Source of the DNA: Bacteroidota bacterium
GTDB taxonomy: Bacteria; Bacteroidota; Bacteroidia; Chitinophagales; Chitinophagaceae
Length of the DNA stretch: 9,097 nt
Reading direction: 5' to 3'
NCBI GenBank assembly: GCA_023390215.1
Contig: JAEWDG010000036.1
Coordinates: 1 to 9,097 of the forward strand
Shown here: in pieces, positions 1-6,740 of the stretch
How the letters are laid out: every line of letters begins with the position of its first letter
Numbering within the stretch: the first letter of the stretch is position 1
Translations under genes and position numbers: made by a program
Notes under the pieces: model-generated
The model's input: the letters and a program-made list of their open reading frames with translations, nothing else
What the model was told of the DNA's origin: nothing
Databases searched by the model: none

Positions 1-520
1 CGATGCCATCTTTTTCCTCCGTTAATTTTCTGAGGTTGCTGTTAATTTGGAGCAGTATAAAACCAACCACTGCAAGAATCAGTGTGAGAATTCCAAAAAT
101 GAGGGAGTTATCTGTTGCGGGTTCAGGCTGGGCACCACCTTCGGGAGTTTTTTGGCCAGGTGCCTTGTATTCATCTACATATTTCAGGATCGCATCAATA
201 TCTGCATTGGTGAGCGATCCAAAAGAAGTCATGATGATCGGCTTCCATTTGTCCGCCAGTTTTTTCGCATACGCATCTTTGGCGATCATTGCCGTTGGGT
301 TGTGAACCCAGTCATAGATCCAGTCTTTAGACGGAATCCGGTCGGCCCAACCCTGTAATTTAGGTCCGGTATAATCTGCATCCGGTTTATGACAGTTGGC
401 ACAATTGGCTTTAAACAGTGCTTCCCCATCCTGCGCGATCGTTACATTCGAAGAACACAAAAAGAAAAATAGCAGAGAACTGGCTACAAGACGGGGGATG
501 ATTTTTCTATAGCGACTCAT
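1..520 (-). CDS. actA: N-terminal part of a membrane-anchored cytochrome c, probably ActA of alternative complex III
   Basis: The gene runs off the left edge, so only its first 173 residues are visible; the ATG is at 518-520. A signal sequence (about 1-29, hydrophobic core LVASSLLFFF, likely cut before Q30) precedes a class I cytochrome c domain. The haem motif CANCH has Cys40, Cys43 and His44, and the probable distal ligand is Met97 in IIMTSFG. A proline-rich linker (about 120-137) leads to a transmembrane helix (about 138-160), then NSNLRKLTEEK. This order, and the sequence after the helix, resembles the N-terminus of Bacteroidota ActA. In that family a monohaem domain and membrane helix precede a multihaem domain, which would lie outside the window. 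ActA belongs to alternative complex III, which oxidises quinol and passes electrons to cytochrome c or an oxidase. A stand-alone anchored cytochrome c is the alternative. The cytochrome call is firm; the ActA call is moderate. Confidence 0.75.
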   Translation of the reverse strand, partial: MSRYRKIIPRLVASSLLFFFLCSSNVTIAQDGEALFKANCANCHKPDADYTGPKLQGWADRIPSKDWIYDWVHNPTAMIAKDAYAKKLADKWKPIIMTSFGSLTNADIDAILKYVDEYKAPGQKTPEGGAQPEPATDNSLIFGILTLILAVVGFILLQINSNLRKLTEEKDGI

Positions 521-566
521 ACAGTTATTATCGGGAGTAATGTGGAAAATTCTCCAATTTCGGCTG

Positions 567-592
567 CAAAAATAAGGGAGCATTTGTACAAA
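567..592 (-). promoter_or_regulatory. Putative promoter of the cytochrome gene, with a 10-bp palindrome
   Basis: On the minus strand TATTTTTG (567-574) matches the Bacteroidota -7 consensus TAnnTTTG exactly and lies 46 bases before the ATG at 520. A TTTG at 589-592 is only 14 bases further upstream, shorter than the usual 17-23, so the -33 box is uncertain. That TTTG is half of the perfect palindrome TTTGTACAAA (583-592), which could be an operator. Read on the plus strand, the other half-site is followed after 20 bases by TAATTTTT (607-614), a 7/8 match, so a divergent promoter is possible. Confidence 0.45.
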
Positions 593-756
593 CTATCAAC
601 ATTTGTTAATTTTTTTTTGGTGCATTTGACGTGGCTTTCAGCGATTTGTGATGTTTGCCACACAACGATTGTCATGCATTTGTAAGTGGTTTTGGGGTTA
701 TAAAAACAGGAGTTTTTTGCCCGGATTTTCGGTGGATAATTCCCGTCGTTTTACCT

Positions 757-764
757 CATTTTTG
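757..764 (+). promoter_or_regulatory. Possible -7 box just before the DUF6787-PurN start
   Basis: CATTTTTG matches 7 of 8 positions of TAnnTTTG and ends four bases before the ATG at 769. If used, transcription would start at or next to the ATG, giving a nearly leaderless mRNA. No convincing TTTG lies 17-23 bases upstream, so support is weak. The box does favour 769 over the upstream ATG at 655. Confidence 0.25.
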
Positions 765-768
765 CAAT

Positions 769-1641
769 ATGTTTCAAAAACTCCGGAAACGATGGCAGGT
801 GTCGCCCTTGCAACTTTTTCTTATCCTTTTCACGTTTGCAACCGGAGGTAGTCTTTGTGGATGGCTGGGCCGGAGGATCCTTTTATTATTAAATCTTCAT
901 TCCGGTATACTATGGCTTCTGATCTACCTGGTTCTGATAACCCTGCTTTGGCCATTATGTGTGTTGATTATCAGCGTGCTAACCGGACAATTCCCATTTT
1001 TTTCACGGTATTTGGAGCGGGTTTTCAGGAGCATTTCAGGGGCGAAAGTGAACCCAACTGCCCGTTTAGCCATTTTTGCTTCCGGCGGAGGTTCTAATGC
1101 ACAAAAAATTATCGAATACTTTGATTATCACAAGAATAATAAAATAGCAACCCCGGTTTTGATCGTTACGAACAACGCCACGGCTGGGGTTATTGAAGTT
1201 GCAAAGAAAGCAGCCATACCCGTGTTGGAAATTACGCGGGAACGTTTTCTTAATGGCGATGCCTATCTTCCGGAATTGAGGGATGCAGGCATCACCCATG
1301 TCATTCTAGCAGGTTTTTTATGGAAAATTCCCCCGAAGTTGATTGAGGCATTTCCTGAAAAAATTCTGAACATTCATCCCGCACTTTTACCGCGGTTTGG
1401 AGGCCGGGGAATGTATGGTCATTTTGTGCATAAAGCAGTACTGGAAGCGGGCGAAAAAAAATCCGGATTGACCGTTCATCTCGTGGATGAGGTTTACGAT
1501 AACGGCAAAATCCTGTTCCAGGCCGAATGTTCAATCGACAAAAATGAATCGCCCCAATCCCTGGCAAAGAAAGTACTGGCGCTGGAACATCAGCATTATC
1601 CCAGGGTAATCCGTGATTATATTCAAAATGCCAAATCCTAG
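769..1641 (+). CDS. purN: Fusion of a DUF6787-like membrane domain with glycinamide ribonucleotide formyltransferase (PurN)
   Basis: This 290-residue product joins two domains without a stop codon. Residues 1-90 look like DUF6787: an amphipathic start (MFQKLRKRWQV), one hydrophobic helix (about 14-34, TFATGGSLCGW) and a second (about 47-71), then GQFPFFSRY. Residues 99-290 are a full-length PurN, which moves a formyl group from 10-formyltetrahydrofolate to GAR in purine synthesis. The phosphate loop FASGGGSNAQ, the motif ILNIHPALLPRFGG (catalytic Asn201 and His203) and Asp244 in VDEVYDNG correspond to E. coli Asn106, His108 and Asp144. I chose the ATG at 769 because homologous DUF6787 proteins start like this; the ATG at 655 adds 38 unrelated residues. 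A GTG at 1048, preceded by an AGGGG-like sequence, could allow internal initiation of free PurN. The enzyme is clear; a membrane-bound state is inference. It is probably the first gene of a plus-strand operon. Confidence 0.88.
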   Translation: MFQKLRKRWQVSPLQLFLILFTFATGGSLCGWLGRRILLLLNLHSGILWLLIYLVLITLLWPLCVLIISVLTGQFPFFSRYLERVFRSISGAKVNPTARLAIFASGGGSNAQKIIEYFDYHKNNKIATPVLIVTNNATAGVIEVAKKAAIPVLEITRERFLNGDAYLPELRDAGITHVILAGFLWKIPPKLIEAFPEKILNIHPALLPRFGGRGMYGHFVHKAVLEAGEKKSGLTVHLVDEVYDNGKILFQAECSIDKNESPQSLAKKVLALEHQHYPRVIRDYIQNAKS

Positions 1642-1699
1642 TTAAAGGAAAAACGGAAACATCATTACATTTTTTCTGTTCTTAATATTACAGATCTCC

Positions 1700-2461
1700 A
1701 TGCCGGCTGCGTATCGACATATTTTTATTTACCTGCTGTTTTTACCGTTCACCGGATTTGCTCAATTACATATTGAAGGAACCGTTTTGGATGTAAGTAA
1801 AAAAAACCTGGTTGAAGGTGTGCGGGTTGTAGGTACGAATGGTATGTTTGACGTAACCGACAGCCTGGGAAAGTTCTCGATTATTGTATCTGAACACGAC
1901 TCCCTCACTTTCTTTTACAATAATAAACCAACGCAAAAGTTTGCGGTATCGATGATCCCTGATCCCGGAAATTTCAGCATTTCGATACATGTTCCTGTAA
2001 AAGGAAAATATCAGTTGCTGAGTGATGTAATGATTTACTCCAAATCCTATAAACAGGACTCGATTGAAAACAGAATGGATTATGCGAAAGAATTTAATTA
2101 TCAAAAGCCCGGTATTTCCACTTCTGTTGTTCCGGGCGGTGGCGTAGGCGCTGATGTGGATGAGATTATTAATATTTTCCGTTTCAAAAGAAATAAAAGA
2201 CTAAAAGCTTTCCAGGAAAGACTGGAAGCTCAGGAACAGGAAAAATATGTAAACTACCGCTTCAGCAAAATCACTGTACAAAGGATAACAGGTCTTAAAG
2301 GCAACTACCTCGATACTTTCCTGGTTTGGTACAGGCCGAGTTATGCATTCGCCCACCTTGCAGACGAGGTCAGTTTCAATCAATACGTGCTTGATGCATA
2401 TTATCAGTTCCGCCGCATCGTACATATTCCCGAAGGAAAAAAAGAAGAGGACGGAAGTTAA
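1700..2461 (+). CDS. Secreted CarboxypepD_reg-like domain protein
   Basis: The 253-residue product starts with a signal peptide (about 1-21, core IFIYLLFLPFTGFAQ, likely cut before the Gln). Residues 22-90 form a CarboxypepD_reg-like beta-sandwich: HIEGTVLDVSKKNLVEGVRV is followed by a D-S-L-G-K-F turn and a strand-rich stretch. In Bacteroidota this domain often begins TonB-dependent receptors, but no plug or barrel follows here. The rest holds a Gly-rich VVPGGGVGADVDEI segment (about 144-157), a Lys/Arg/Glu-rich helical stretch (about 163-190) and an acidic/basic tail. It is therefore a small periplasmic or surface protein of the type usually annotated as carboxypeptidase-like regulatory domain-containing, with no known reaction. 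The start lies 58 bases after the purN stop and the next gene follows after 25 bases, so co-transcription is likely. Confidence 0.75.
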   Translation: MPAAYRHIFIYLLFLPFTGFAQLHIEGTVLDVSKKNLVEGVRVVGTNGMFDVTDSLGKFSIIVSEHDSLTFFYNNKPTQKFAVSMIPDPGNFSISIHVPVKGKYQLLSDVMIYSKSYKQDSIENRMDYAKEFNYQKPGISTSVVPGGGVGADVDEIINIFRFKRNKRLKAFQERLEAQEQEKYVNYRFSKITVQRITGLKGNYLDTFLVWYRPSYAFAHLADEVSFNQYVLDAYYQFRRIVHIPEGKKEEDGS

Positions 2462-2486
2462 TATCCTGCTTTATTAACTTGCGGCA

Positions 2487-3038
2487 ATGGAAGAACAACA
2501 ATTAACGCTGGGCGTTGGAACACGTTTACAGCACACGCAATTTGGTCCGGGCGTAATCGTCGGTGTCCGTTATGCGAGCTACCTGATTTCATTTATCAAT
2601 CACGGTATTAAGGAGATCGATAAAACAGATCCGCATCTCGATGAGATCATTCCGGAAAATATAACTGCGGAAGTGGAAACCAGTTCCGAAATTGAGAGGT
2701 CACTGCTGAAAATTCTGAGACAGTGGGGCGGTATAACGGAAACGGTTAAACTCGGCGACAGATGGTTGGGTGGTACGATGATCCTGCAGGCTGCCGACAA
2801 AAGCATAAAACCGAAAGAGGTTCCTATCGATGTGTTTTTTCATAAGATTGTAATGCTACGCGACCGGCTTAGGGTGTTGGAGCAGAACATTAACAGCCAC
2901 AAACAACTTAGCGATGAAGAAAAAATAAACCTGCAACAATATATTACACGCATTTATGGAACCTTAACCACCTTCAATGTGTTATTCAAAGAAAAAGAAC
3001 ACTGGTTTGTAGGCGAGAAAAGCGGCAGTTCGGATTAA
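2487..3038 (+). CDS. Conserved Bacteroidota protein with a Tudor/SH3-like N-terminus
   Basis: The 183-residue product has no signal peptide or membrane helix and should be cytoplasmic. Residues 8-45 ([19 protein letters not shown] and following) resemble the small barrel at the C-terminus of UvrD/PcrA helicases (DUF3553-like), with the pattern G-x-x-x-x-H-x-x-F-G-x-G-x-V. The middle (about 66-118) is a compact conserved-looking block, [20 protein letters not shown]. The C-terminal half (about 119-168) is helical, [18 protein letters not shown] recognise it as a conserved but unnamed family of this phylum; no function is known. A role in binding nucleic acid or protein through the barrel is only a guess. 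The stop codon overlaps the first possible ATG of msrB by one base, so the two are probably translationally coupled. TAACTTGC just before the ATG loosely resembles a -7 box. Confidence 0.7.
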   Translation: MEEQQLTLGVGTRLQHTQFGPGVIVGVRYASYLISFINHGIKEIDKTDPHLDEIIPENITAEVETSSEIERSLLKILRQWGGITETVKLGDRWLGGTMILQAADKSIKPKEVPIDVFFHKIVMLRDRLRVLEQNINSHKQLSDEEKINLQQYITRIYGTLTTFNVLFKEKEHWFVGEKSGSSD

Positions 3039-3406
3039 TGAATATGGAATACAATAAATTAACCCCCGAAGAGGAAAAAGTGATCATTCACAAGGGCACA
3101 GAGATGCCTTTCACCGGAGAGTATACCAACAACAAACGTTCAGGCACTTATGTTTGCCGGCGTTGTAATGCCCCGCTCTACCATTCAAAAGATAAATTTG
3201 ATTCACATTGCGGATGGCCCAGTTTCGATGATGAGATTGCAGGGGCCGTAAAAAGGGTTCCTGATGCAGACGGCAGAAGGGTGGAGATCATTTGCGCCAA
3301 CTGCGGCGGGCATCTTGGTCATGTTTTCGAAGGAGAAGGCTTTACTTCAAAAAATACGCGGCATTGTGTGAATTCGATTTCGATGAAATTTGTGGAAGAA
3401 GTATGA
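3038..3406 (+). CDS. msrB: Peptide-methionine (R)-S-oxide reductase MsrB
   Basis: MsrB reduces methionine-R-sulfoxide in oxidised proteins back to methionine, using thioredoxin. The 122-residue product is full length for a single-domain MsrB without signal peptide, so it is cytoplasmic. Two CxxC pairs that bind structural zinc are present (Cys40/Cys43 in VCRRC and Cys86/Cys89 in CANC). GWPSF (59-63) and GHLGHVF (91-97) are family signatures. The catalytic cysteine is Cys110 in [11 protein letters not shown], and Cys58 just before GWPSF is the likely resolving cysteine. The first ATG (3038) overlaps the preceding stop codon in TAATG; a second ATG at 3044 gives MEYNKLTP and is equally plausible. 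Its TGA stop forms the first bases of the 7-bp repeat array that follows. It is the last gene of the plus-strand cluster and converges on the minus-strand genes. Confidence 0.96.
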   Translation: MNMEYNKLTPEEEKVIIHKGTEMPFTGEYTNNKRSGTYVCRRCNAPLYHSKDKFDSHCGWPSFDDEIAGAVKRVPDADGRRVEIICANCGGHLGHVFEGEGFTSKNTRHCVNSISMKFVEEV

Positions 3407-3494
3407 TCGATGATGTATGATCGATGATCTATGATGTAGGATTTATGATTTGTGATGTGGGATTTGTGATGTAGGATTCAGGATGTGAGATTTT
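3404..3494 (+). repeat. Left array of degenerate 7-bp (14-bp) tandem repeats
   Basis: Ninety-one bases divide into 13 consecutive heptads without a gap, for example TGATCGA, TGATGTA, TGATCGA, TGATCTA, TGATGTA, GGATTTA, TGATTTG, TGATGTG, GGATTTG, TGATGTA, GGATTCA, GGATGTG, AGATTTT. The pattern is roughly (T/G)GATNNN. Pairs form 14-mers such as 3446-3459 and 3460-3473, which differ at only two positions. The first heptad contains the msrB stop codon. The array is the inverted partner of 3961-4002. Confidence 0.85.
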
Positions 3495-3514
3495 TAAATT
3501 GGGTAGCACATTTA

Positions 3515-3874
3515 TCAATTGTTTTTACGGTTTGATTTTGCTGTCTTGCTTATTGCCGTGAATATTGCAGTTAGCTCAAAAGCTTCCTGAATTAATCTTT
3601 TCGTTTCTTCGCCTGGTTTAACTATCTCGCCTATTATTTCCATCCAATAATGGCTTTCATCCGCTTCTTCGATTACAATTTGAATTTTATAAATAAAATC
3701 TTCTTTGCTCTTAGCCCGTGCAGACGCTCGGCAATTGGCACCAACAGACCCTGCAGACCTTATTATTTGTCTAGCAACTTCAAAGCCTGTTGTCGTTTTG
3801 GGAAAATCCTGACATAACCTTAAGACATCAATATGAAAGCTTTTTGTCCGTAATTGCAATTCTTGTCTATCCAT
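3515..3874 (-). CDS. Stand-alone four-helix bundle protein (23S rRNA intervening-sequence protein family)
   Basis: The 119-residue product matches the four-helix bundle / S23-like family (TIGR02436 type). Signatures are LQLRTKSFHIDVLRL near the start, QIIRSAGSVGANCRASARAK (36-55), KEDFIYKIQIVIEEADESHYW (58-77) and a last helix at about 89-112. Relatives are encoded in intervening sequences inside 23S rRNA genes of some bacteria, and the Avd protein of diversity-generating retroelements shares the fold. Free-standing copies are common in Bacteroidota and have no established role; nucleic-acid binding is inferred from the relatives. No rRNA, reverse transcriptase or template repeat is nearby. 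The gene stands alone between convergent msrB and the E1 dehydrogenase, bounded by inverted heptad arrays. A weak -7-like TATATTTC lies at 3885-3892, about 10 bases before the ATG. The product has no signal or membrane segment. Confidence 0.85.
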   Translation of the reverse strand: MDRQELQLRTKSFHIDVLRLCQDFPKTTTGFEVARQIIRSAGSVGANCRASARAKSKEDFIYKIQIVIEEADESHYWMEIIGEIVKPGEETKRLIQEAFELTAIFTAISKTAKSNRKNN

Positions 3875-3912
3875 AATAGTTATGGAAATATAGTATCGCC
3901 TATAAGAATGTT

Positions 3913-3950
3913 AAAGAGTAAATCCCATATTTAATGGGCTTTAATTCTTT
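3913..3950. other. Stem-loop upstream of the four-helix bundle gene
   Basis: On the plus strand AAAGA (3913-3917) pairs with TCTTT (3946-3950), AAA (3920-3922) with TTT (3940-3942), and CCCAT (3924-3928) with ATGGG (3934-3938) around a 5-base AT loop. The structure lies 39-76 bases upstream of the ATG. It could be a weak terminator for the E1 gene, a leader structure of the four-helix bundle gene, or part of the cassette boundary. No strong U-tract decides between these. Confidence 0.4.
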
Positions 3951-3960
3951 CTTTAGCCTG

Positions 3961-4002
3961 TATATTTCACATCATAAATCTCGCATCATAAATCATAGAC
4001 TG
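3961..4002 (-). repeat. Right array of degenerate 7-bp repeats, inverted relative to the left array
   Basis: Read on the minus strand, the six heptads are CAGTCTA, TGATTTA, TGATGCG, AGATTTA, TGATGTG and AAATATA. The 14-mers at 3982-3995 and 3968-3981 follow the same NGATTTRTGATGYG pattern as the left array: GATTTATGATGT here against GATTTGTGATGT there, 11 of 12 identical. The array begins directly after the TAG stop of the E1 dehydrogenase (4003-4005). Both arrays therefore read from a neighbouring gene's stop codon towards the four-helix bundle gene. Confidence 0.75.
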
Positions 4003-5979
4003 CTAGTAGTTGATCAGCTTTTCGATCCTCTCCTCCAACCTTGATTTTGCCATAAAGTTTTTTTCGAGTTCGATGCTGAAAGGCACGGGTGTATCGAGGC
4101 TGGCGCATCTTAATACAGGAGCATCGAGGTATTCAAAACAATTTTCTGTTATCCATGCCGAGATTTCACCGCCGATTCCTCCAATCAAAGTATCTTCATG
4201 AAGTATCAACACTTTCCCTGTTTCTTTTACCGCATCGGCGATAGCACCGTAATCAAGCGGTAAAAGGCTTCTCAGGTCAAGAATATGCAGCGAAATATCC
4301 GGGTTGGATTTCGCATAATCCCTGGCCCAATGCACCCCGCTACCGTAAGTAATAACCGTTAGATCGGAGCCTCTATTAATTAGCTTCGCTTTGCCGATTG
4401 GAATTTCATAATATCCATCCGGAACCTTACCGCTGACGCTCCGGTATAAAGCCTTATGTTCAAAATACATTACAGGATTGGGATCATTGATCGCGGCGAT
4501 CAGCAGACCTTTTGCATCTTCCGGGCTTGAAGGATAAACAACTTTCAACCCGGGTGTGTGTACAAACCAGGCTTCATTACTCTGGCTGTGAAACGGACCG
4601 GCACCTACACCTCCGCCGGTTGGCATCCGTATAACCATATCCGCATTTTGACCCCAGCGGTAATGAATTTTCGCCAGGTTATTGATGATCTGGTTGAAGC
4701 CCACGGTAACGAAATCAGCGAACTGCATTTCCATCACCGTTTTATTTCCCTCCAGCGCCATACCTAAACCCGCACCTACAATGGCACTCTCGCAAAGCGG
4801 CGTATTTCTTACTCTTGATTTCCCAAACTTTTCTACAAACCCTTCGGTTACTTTAAATGCACCCCCGTATTCCGCAATATCCTGTCCCATCAAAACCAGG
4901 TTTGCATGTCTCTTCATAGAAAGTTCCAGTGCATCACTAATGGCATTGATGAATTTTTTTTCTGATGCAGAACCTGAAACATTTGTTTCACTAAATGTAT
5001 ATGGCGCATATACATCTTTTATTTCTTCTTTCGTATTTGCAACGATCGGTTCTGCAGTAAATGCATCTGCCAACTCCGTTTCGATATAGGTTTTGATTTC
5101 TTCGCGAATGGTTGCAGCCGTCGCGTCTGTAATCACAGATTCTTCTTTCAGCCAGTTCCCGAAATTTTTGATCGGATCTTTTTCTTCCCACTCCCGGAAT
5201 AATTCAGGGGGAACATATTTCACGCCACTCGCTTCCTCATGCCCTCTCATCCTGAATGTCATACACTCAATCAGGTAAGGCTTTTGATTTTTGATGCAAT
5301 AATCGCGCACGCCTTTTATCGTATCATAAACAGTAAGAATATTGTTTCCGTCAATCTGCACGGTTTCCATTCCGTATCCAATGGCTTTATCTGAAAGCGA
5401 CTTACAACGGTATTGTTCAGATACAGGTGTGCTCAATCCATAACCATTATTTTCAATGATGAATATTACGGGAAGATCCCAGACAGCAGCGGTGTTTAAT
5501 GCCTCATGAAAATCGCCTTCACTGGTTCCTCCATCTCCGGTAAACGCAACAGAAACTTTTTCAGCATTTCTTAATTTATAGGCAAGCGCCACACCATCAG
5601 CCAGGGCAAGCTGTGGCCCCAGATGCGAGATCATTCCGCACACATGATGTTCAGAGGAACCGAAATGGAAACTTCTTTCCCGGCCCTTTGAATAACCATC
5701 ACGGTTTCCCTGCCACTGCCGGAATAGTTTGCGCAATGGCATCTTACGCGAAGTAAATACGCCGAGATTTCTGTGCAGGGGCATGATCCATTCATCCGCA
5801 TCCATGGCTTCGGTTACACCTACCGCTATAGCTTCCTGGCCAATCCCACTGAACCATTTGGAGATCTTTCCCTGTCGAAGCAGTACCAACATTTTCTCTT
5901 CGATCATGCGTGGCAAAAGTATTGCCCGGTATAGCTTAATCAATTCTTCGTTAGTCAGTCCTTTTCGTTTGAATTCCAT
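4003..5979 (-). CDS. Fused alpha/beta E1 subunit of a 2-oxoacid dehydrogenase, probably the branched-chain type
   Basis: The 658-residue enzyme carries both E1 subunits in one chain. It decarboxylates a 2-oxoacid with thiamine diphosphate and passes the acyl group to the lipoyl domain of E2. Residues 1-320 are the alpha part: the ThDP motif runs from GDG (148-150) to NN (177-178), and FRMRGHEEASG lies at 242-252. Residues about 340-658 are the beta part: LVLMGQDIAEYGGAF (361-375), TPLCESAIVGAG (393-404) with the cofactor-activating Glu397, and the C-terminal domain with LDLRSLLPLD (567-576). The fusion is common in Bacteroidota, and this family is usually assigned to branched-chain 2-oxoacid (2-oxoisovalerate) oxidation; pyruvate as substrate cannot be excluded. 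E2 and E3 are not in the window. A strong -7 box lies about 20 bases upstream, suggesting independent transcription. It is cytoplasmic, with no missing motif. Confidence 0.93.
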   Translation of the reverse strand: MEFKRKGLTNEELIKLYRAILLPRMIEEKMLVLLRQGKISKWFSGIGQEAIAVGVTEAMDADEWIMPLHRNLGVFTSRKMPLRKLFRQWQGNRDGYSKGRERSFHFGSSEHHVCGMISHLGPQLALADGVALAYKLRNAEKVSVAFTGDGGTSEGDFHEALNTAAVWDLPVIFIIENNGYGLSTPVSEQYRCKSLSDKAIGYGMETVQIDGNNILTVYDTIKGVRDYCIKNQKPYLIECMTFRMRGHEEASGVKYVPPELFREWEEKDPIKNFGNWLKEESVITDATAATIREEIKTYIETELADAFTAEPIVANTKEEIKDVYAPYTFSETNVSGSASEKKFINAISDALELSMKRHANLVLMGQDIAEYGGAFKVTEGFVEKFGKSRVRNTPLCESAIVGAGLGMALEGNKTVMEMQFADFVTVGFNQIINNLAKIHYRWGQNADMVIRMPTGGGVGAGPFHSQSNEAWFVHTPGLKVVYPSSPEDAKGLLIAAINDPNPVMYFEHKALYRSVSGKVPDGYYEIPIGKAKLINRGSDLTVITYGSGVHWARDYAKSNPDISLHILDLRSLLPLDYGAIADAVKETGKVLILHEDTLIGGIGGEISAWITENCFEYLDAPVLRCASLDTPVPFSIELEKNFMAKSRLEERIEKLINY

Positions 5980-5999
5980 TCCTCTGGTTATTATGGGCG

Positions 6000-6007
6000 C
6001 AAAGGTA
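6000..6007 (-). promoter_or_regulatory. -7 promoter box of the E1 dehydrogenase gene
   Basis: Minus-strand TACCTTTG matches TAnnTTTG perfectly and is followed by GCGCCC. It ends 20 bases before the ATG at 5979, giving a short leader. The -33 box is poor: a TTTTC at 6023-6027 is 15 bases upstream. Confidence 0.5.
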
Positions 6008-6153
6008 AGCGAAGCTGATTTTGAAAATTACGAATGCGTGAAGGTGAATGTAATCTTATCTGAGTGTTTGCAGGGAAGTGAGGGTTTGCTCAACGCCAGG
6101 GCCTGGAGAAAATGTGTTGTTCCTTAGTTTCTTTTTCAGGAGAACTGGAGGTT

Positions 6154-6687
6154 TTACACCGCGCGCACCTTTCTCTTTAATATTAACGCACTGATCAGCG
6201 AAACAACTAAACCAACAGGAAGAATTTCCATATAGGTCATGGCTGCATTTACTAATGGATTTTTATACATCACGGCAAATTCTGCCATTTCCTTTGTCTG
6301 TTTATCTATTTCTACCTGAGATGCGCCGCTGGCTTTTAGCTTTTCCAACATGTGCGCTGAATATTTATCCATGAAATCGGGAATGAAAAAATAAAAATCA
6401 ATCAGCCATGCGACCACATAAAAAGTGGAAGCGATCAATACGATCAAGATTCCTATTTTAAATGCTTTACCGAAACTGATCAATCCGTTATTATACTTGT
6501 TTCTGTAATTCCTGATGCCTACGAAAACCAGTGAAAAAGCGATCAGCATGGACGCATAGCCGATCACCATACTGGTGTCGAAATCCACGCTTCCTTCGCA
6601 ATGACTCATATAGTTCATCGTAAACAACATCAGGCTGGAAACGATCAACCCGGAGATCACGCCGTAGATAAGAATGTTCTTTTTCAT
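6154..6687 (-). CDS. DUF4199 integral membrane protein
   Basis: From the ATG at 6687 the product has 177 residues and reads as a complete DUF4199 protein. It has four predicted membrane helices: about 5-25 (ILIYGVISGLIVSSLMLF), 38-58, 73-96 (KIGILIVLIASTFYVVAWLI) and 147-172 (EILPVGLVVSLISALIL). A charged soluble loop (about 105-140) includes IPDFMDKYSAHMLEKLK. The segment GIRNYRNKYNNGLISFGKAF is typical of the family. No biochemical role is known; it should sit in the inner membrane. An upstream ATG at 6747 adds 20 residues unlike the family and starts inside a strong stem-loop, so I reject it. It lies 99 bases downstream of the LuxR-type gene on the same strand. A weak -7-like box (CAGATTTG) lies just upstream of 6687. 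Confidence 0.82.
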   Translation of the reverse strand: MKKNILIYGVISGLIVSSLMLFTMNYMSHCEGSVDFDTSMVIGYASMLIAFSLVFVGIRNYRNKYNNGLISFGKAFKIGILIVLIASTFYVVAWLIDFYFFIPDFMDKYSAHMLEKLKASGASQVEIDKQTKEMAEFAVMYKNPLVNAAMTYMEILPVGLVVSLISALILKRKVRAV

Positions 6688-6740
6688 AATTATTATTTTG
6701 GCAAATCTGTGAATGCAGCCCGGTTTTTCACTCATACTTT

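Noticed and set aside
3..358. Plus-strand reading frames over the cytochrome gene
   Set aside because: They are shadows of the minus-strand cytochrome, which has a signal peptide, haem motif and membrane helix.
655..768. Upstream ATG extending PurN fusion by 38 residues
   Set aside because: The added residues have no family similarity, while the sequence from 769 starts like known DUF6787 proteins.
3404..3494. CRISPR array
   Set aside because: Units are 7-14 bp and contiguous, with no spacers and no cas genes.
3515..3874. 23S rRNA intervening sequence or diversity-generating retroelement
   Set aside because: The flanks are protein genes, not rRNA, and no reverse transcriptase or template/variable repeat is seen in the window.
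5729..6127. Plus-strand reading frame opposite the E1 gene and its promoter
   Set aside because: It is mostly antisense to a certain enzyme gene and has no recognisable domain.
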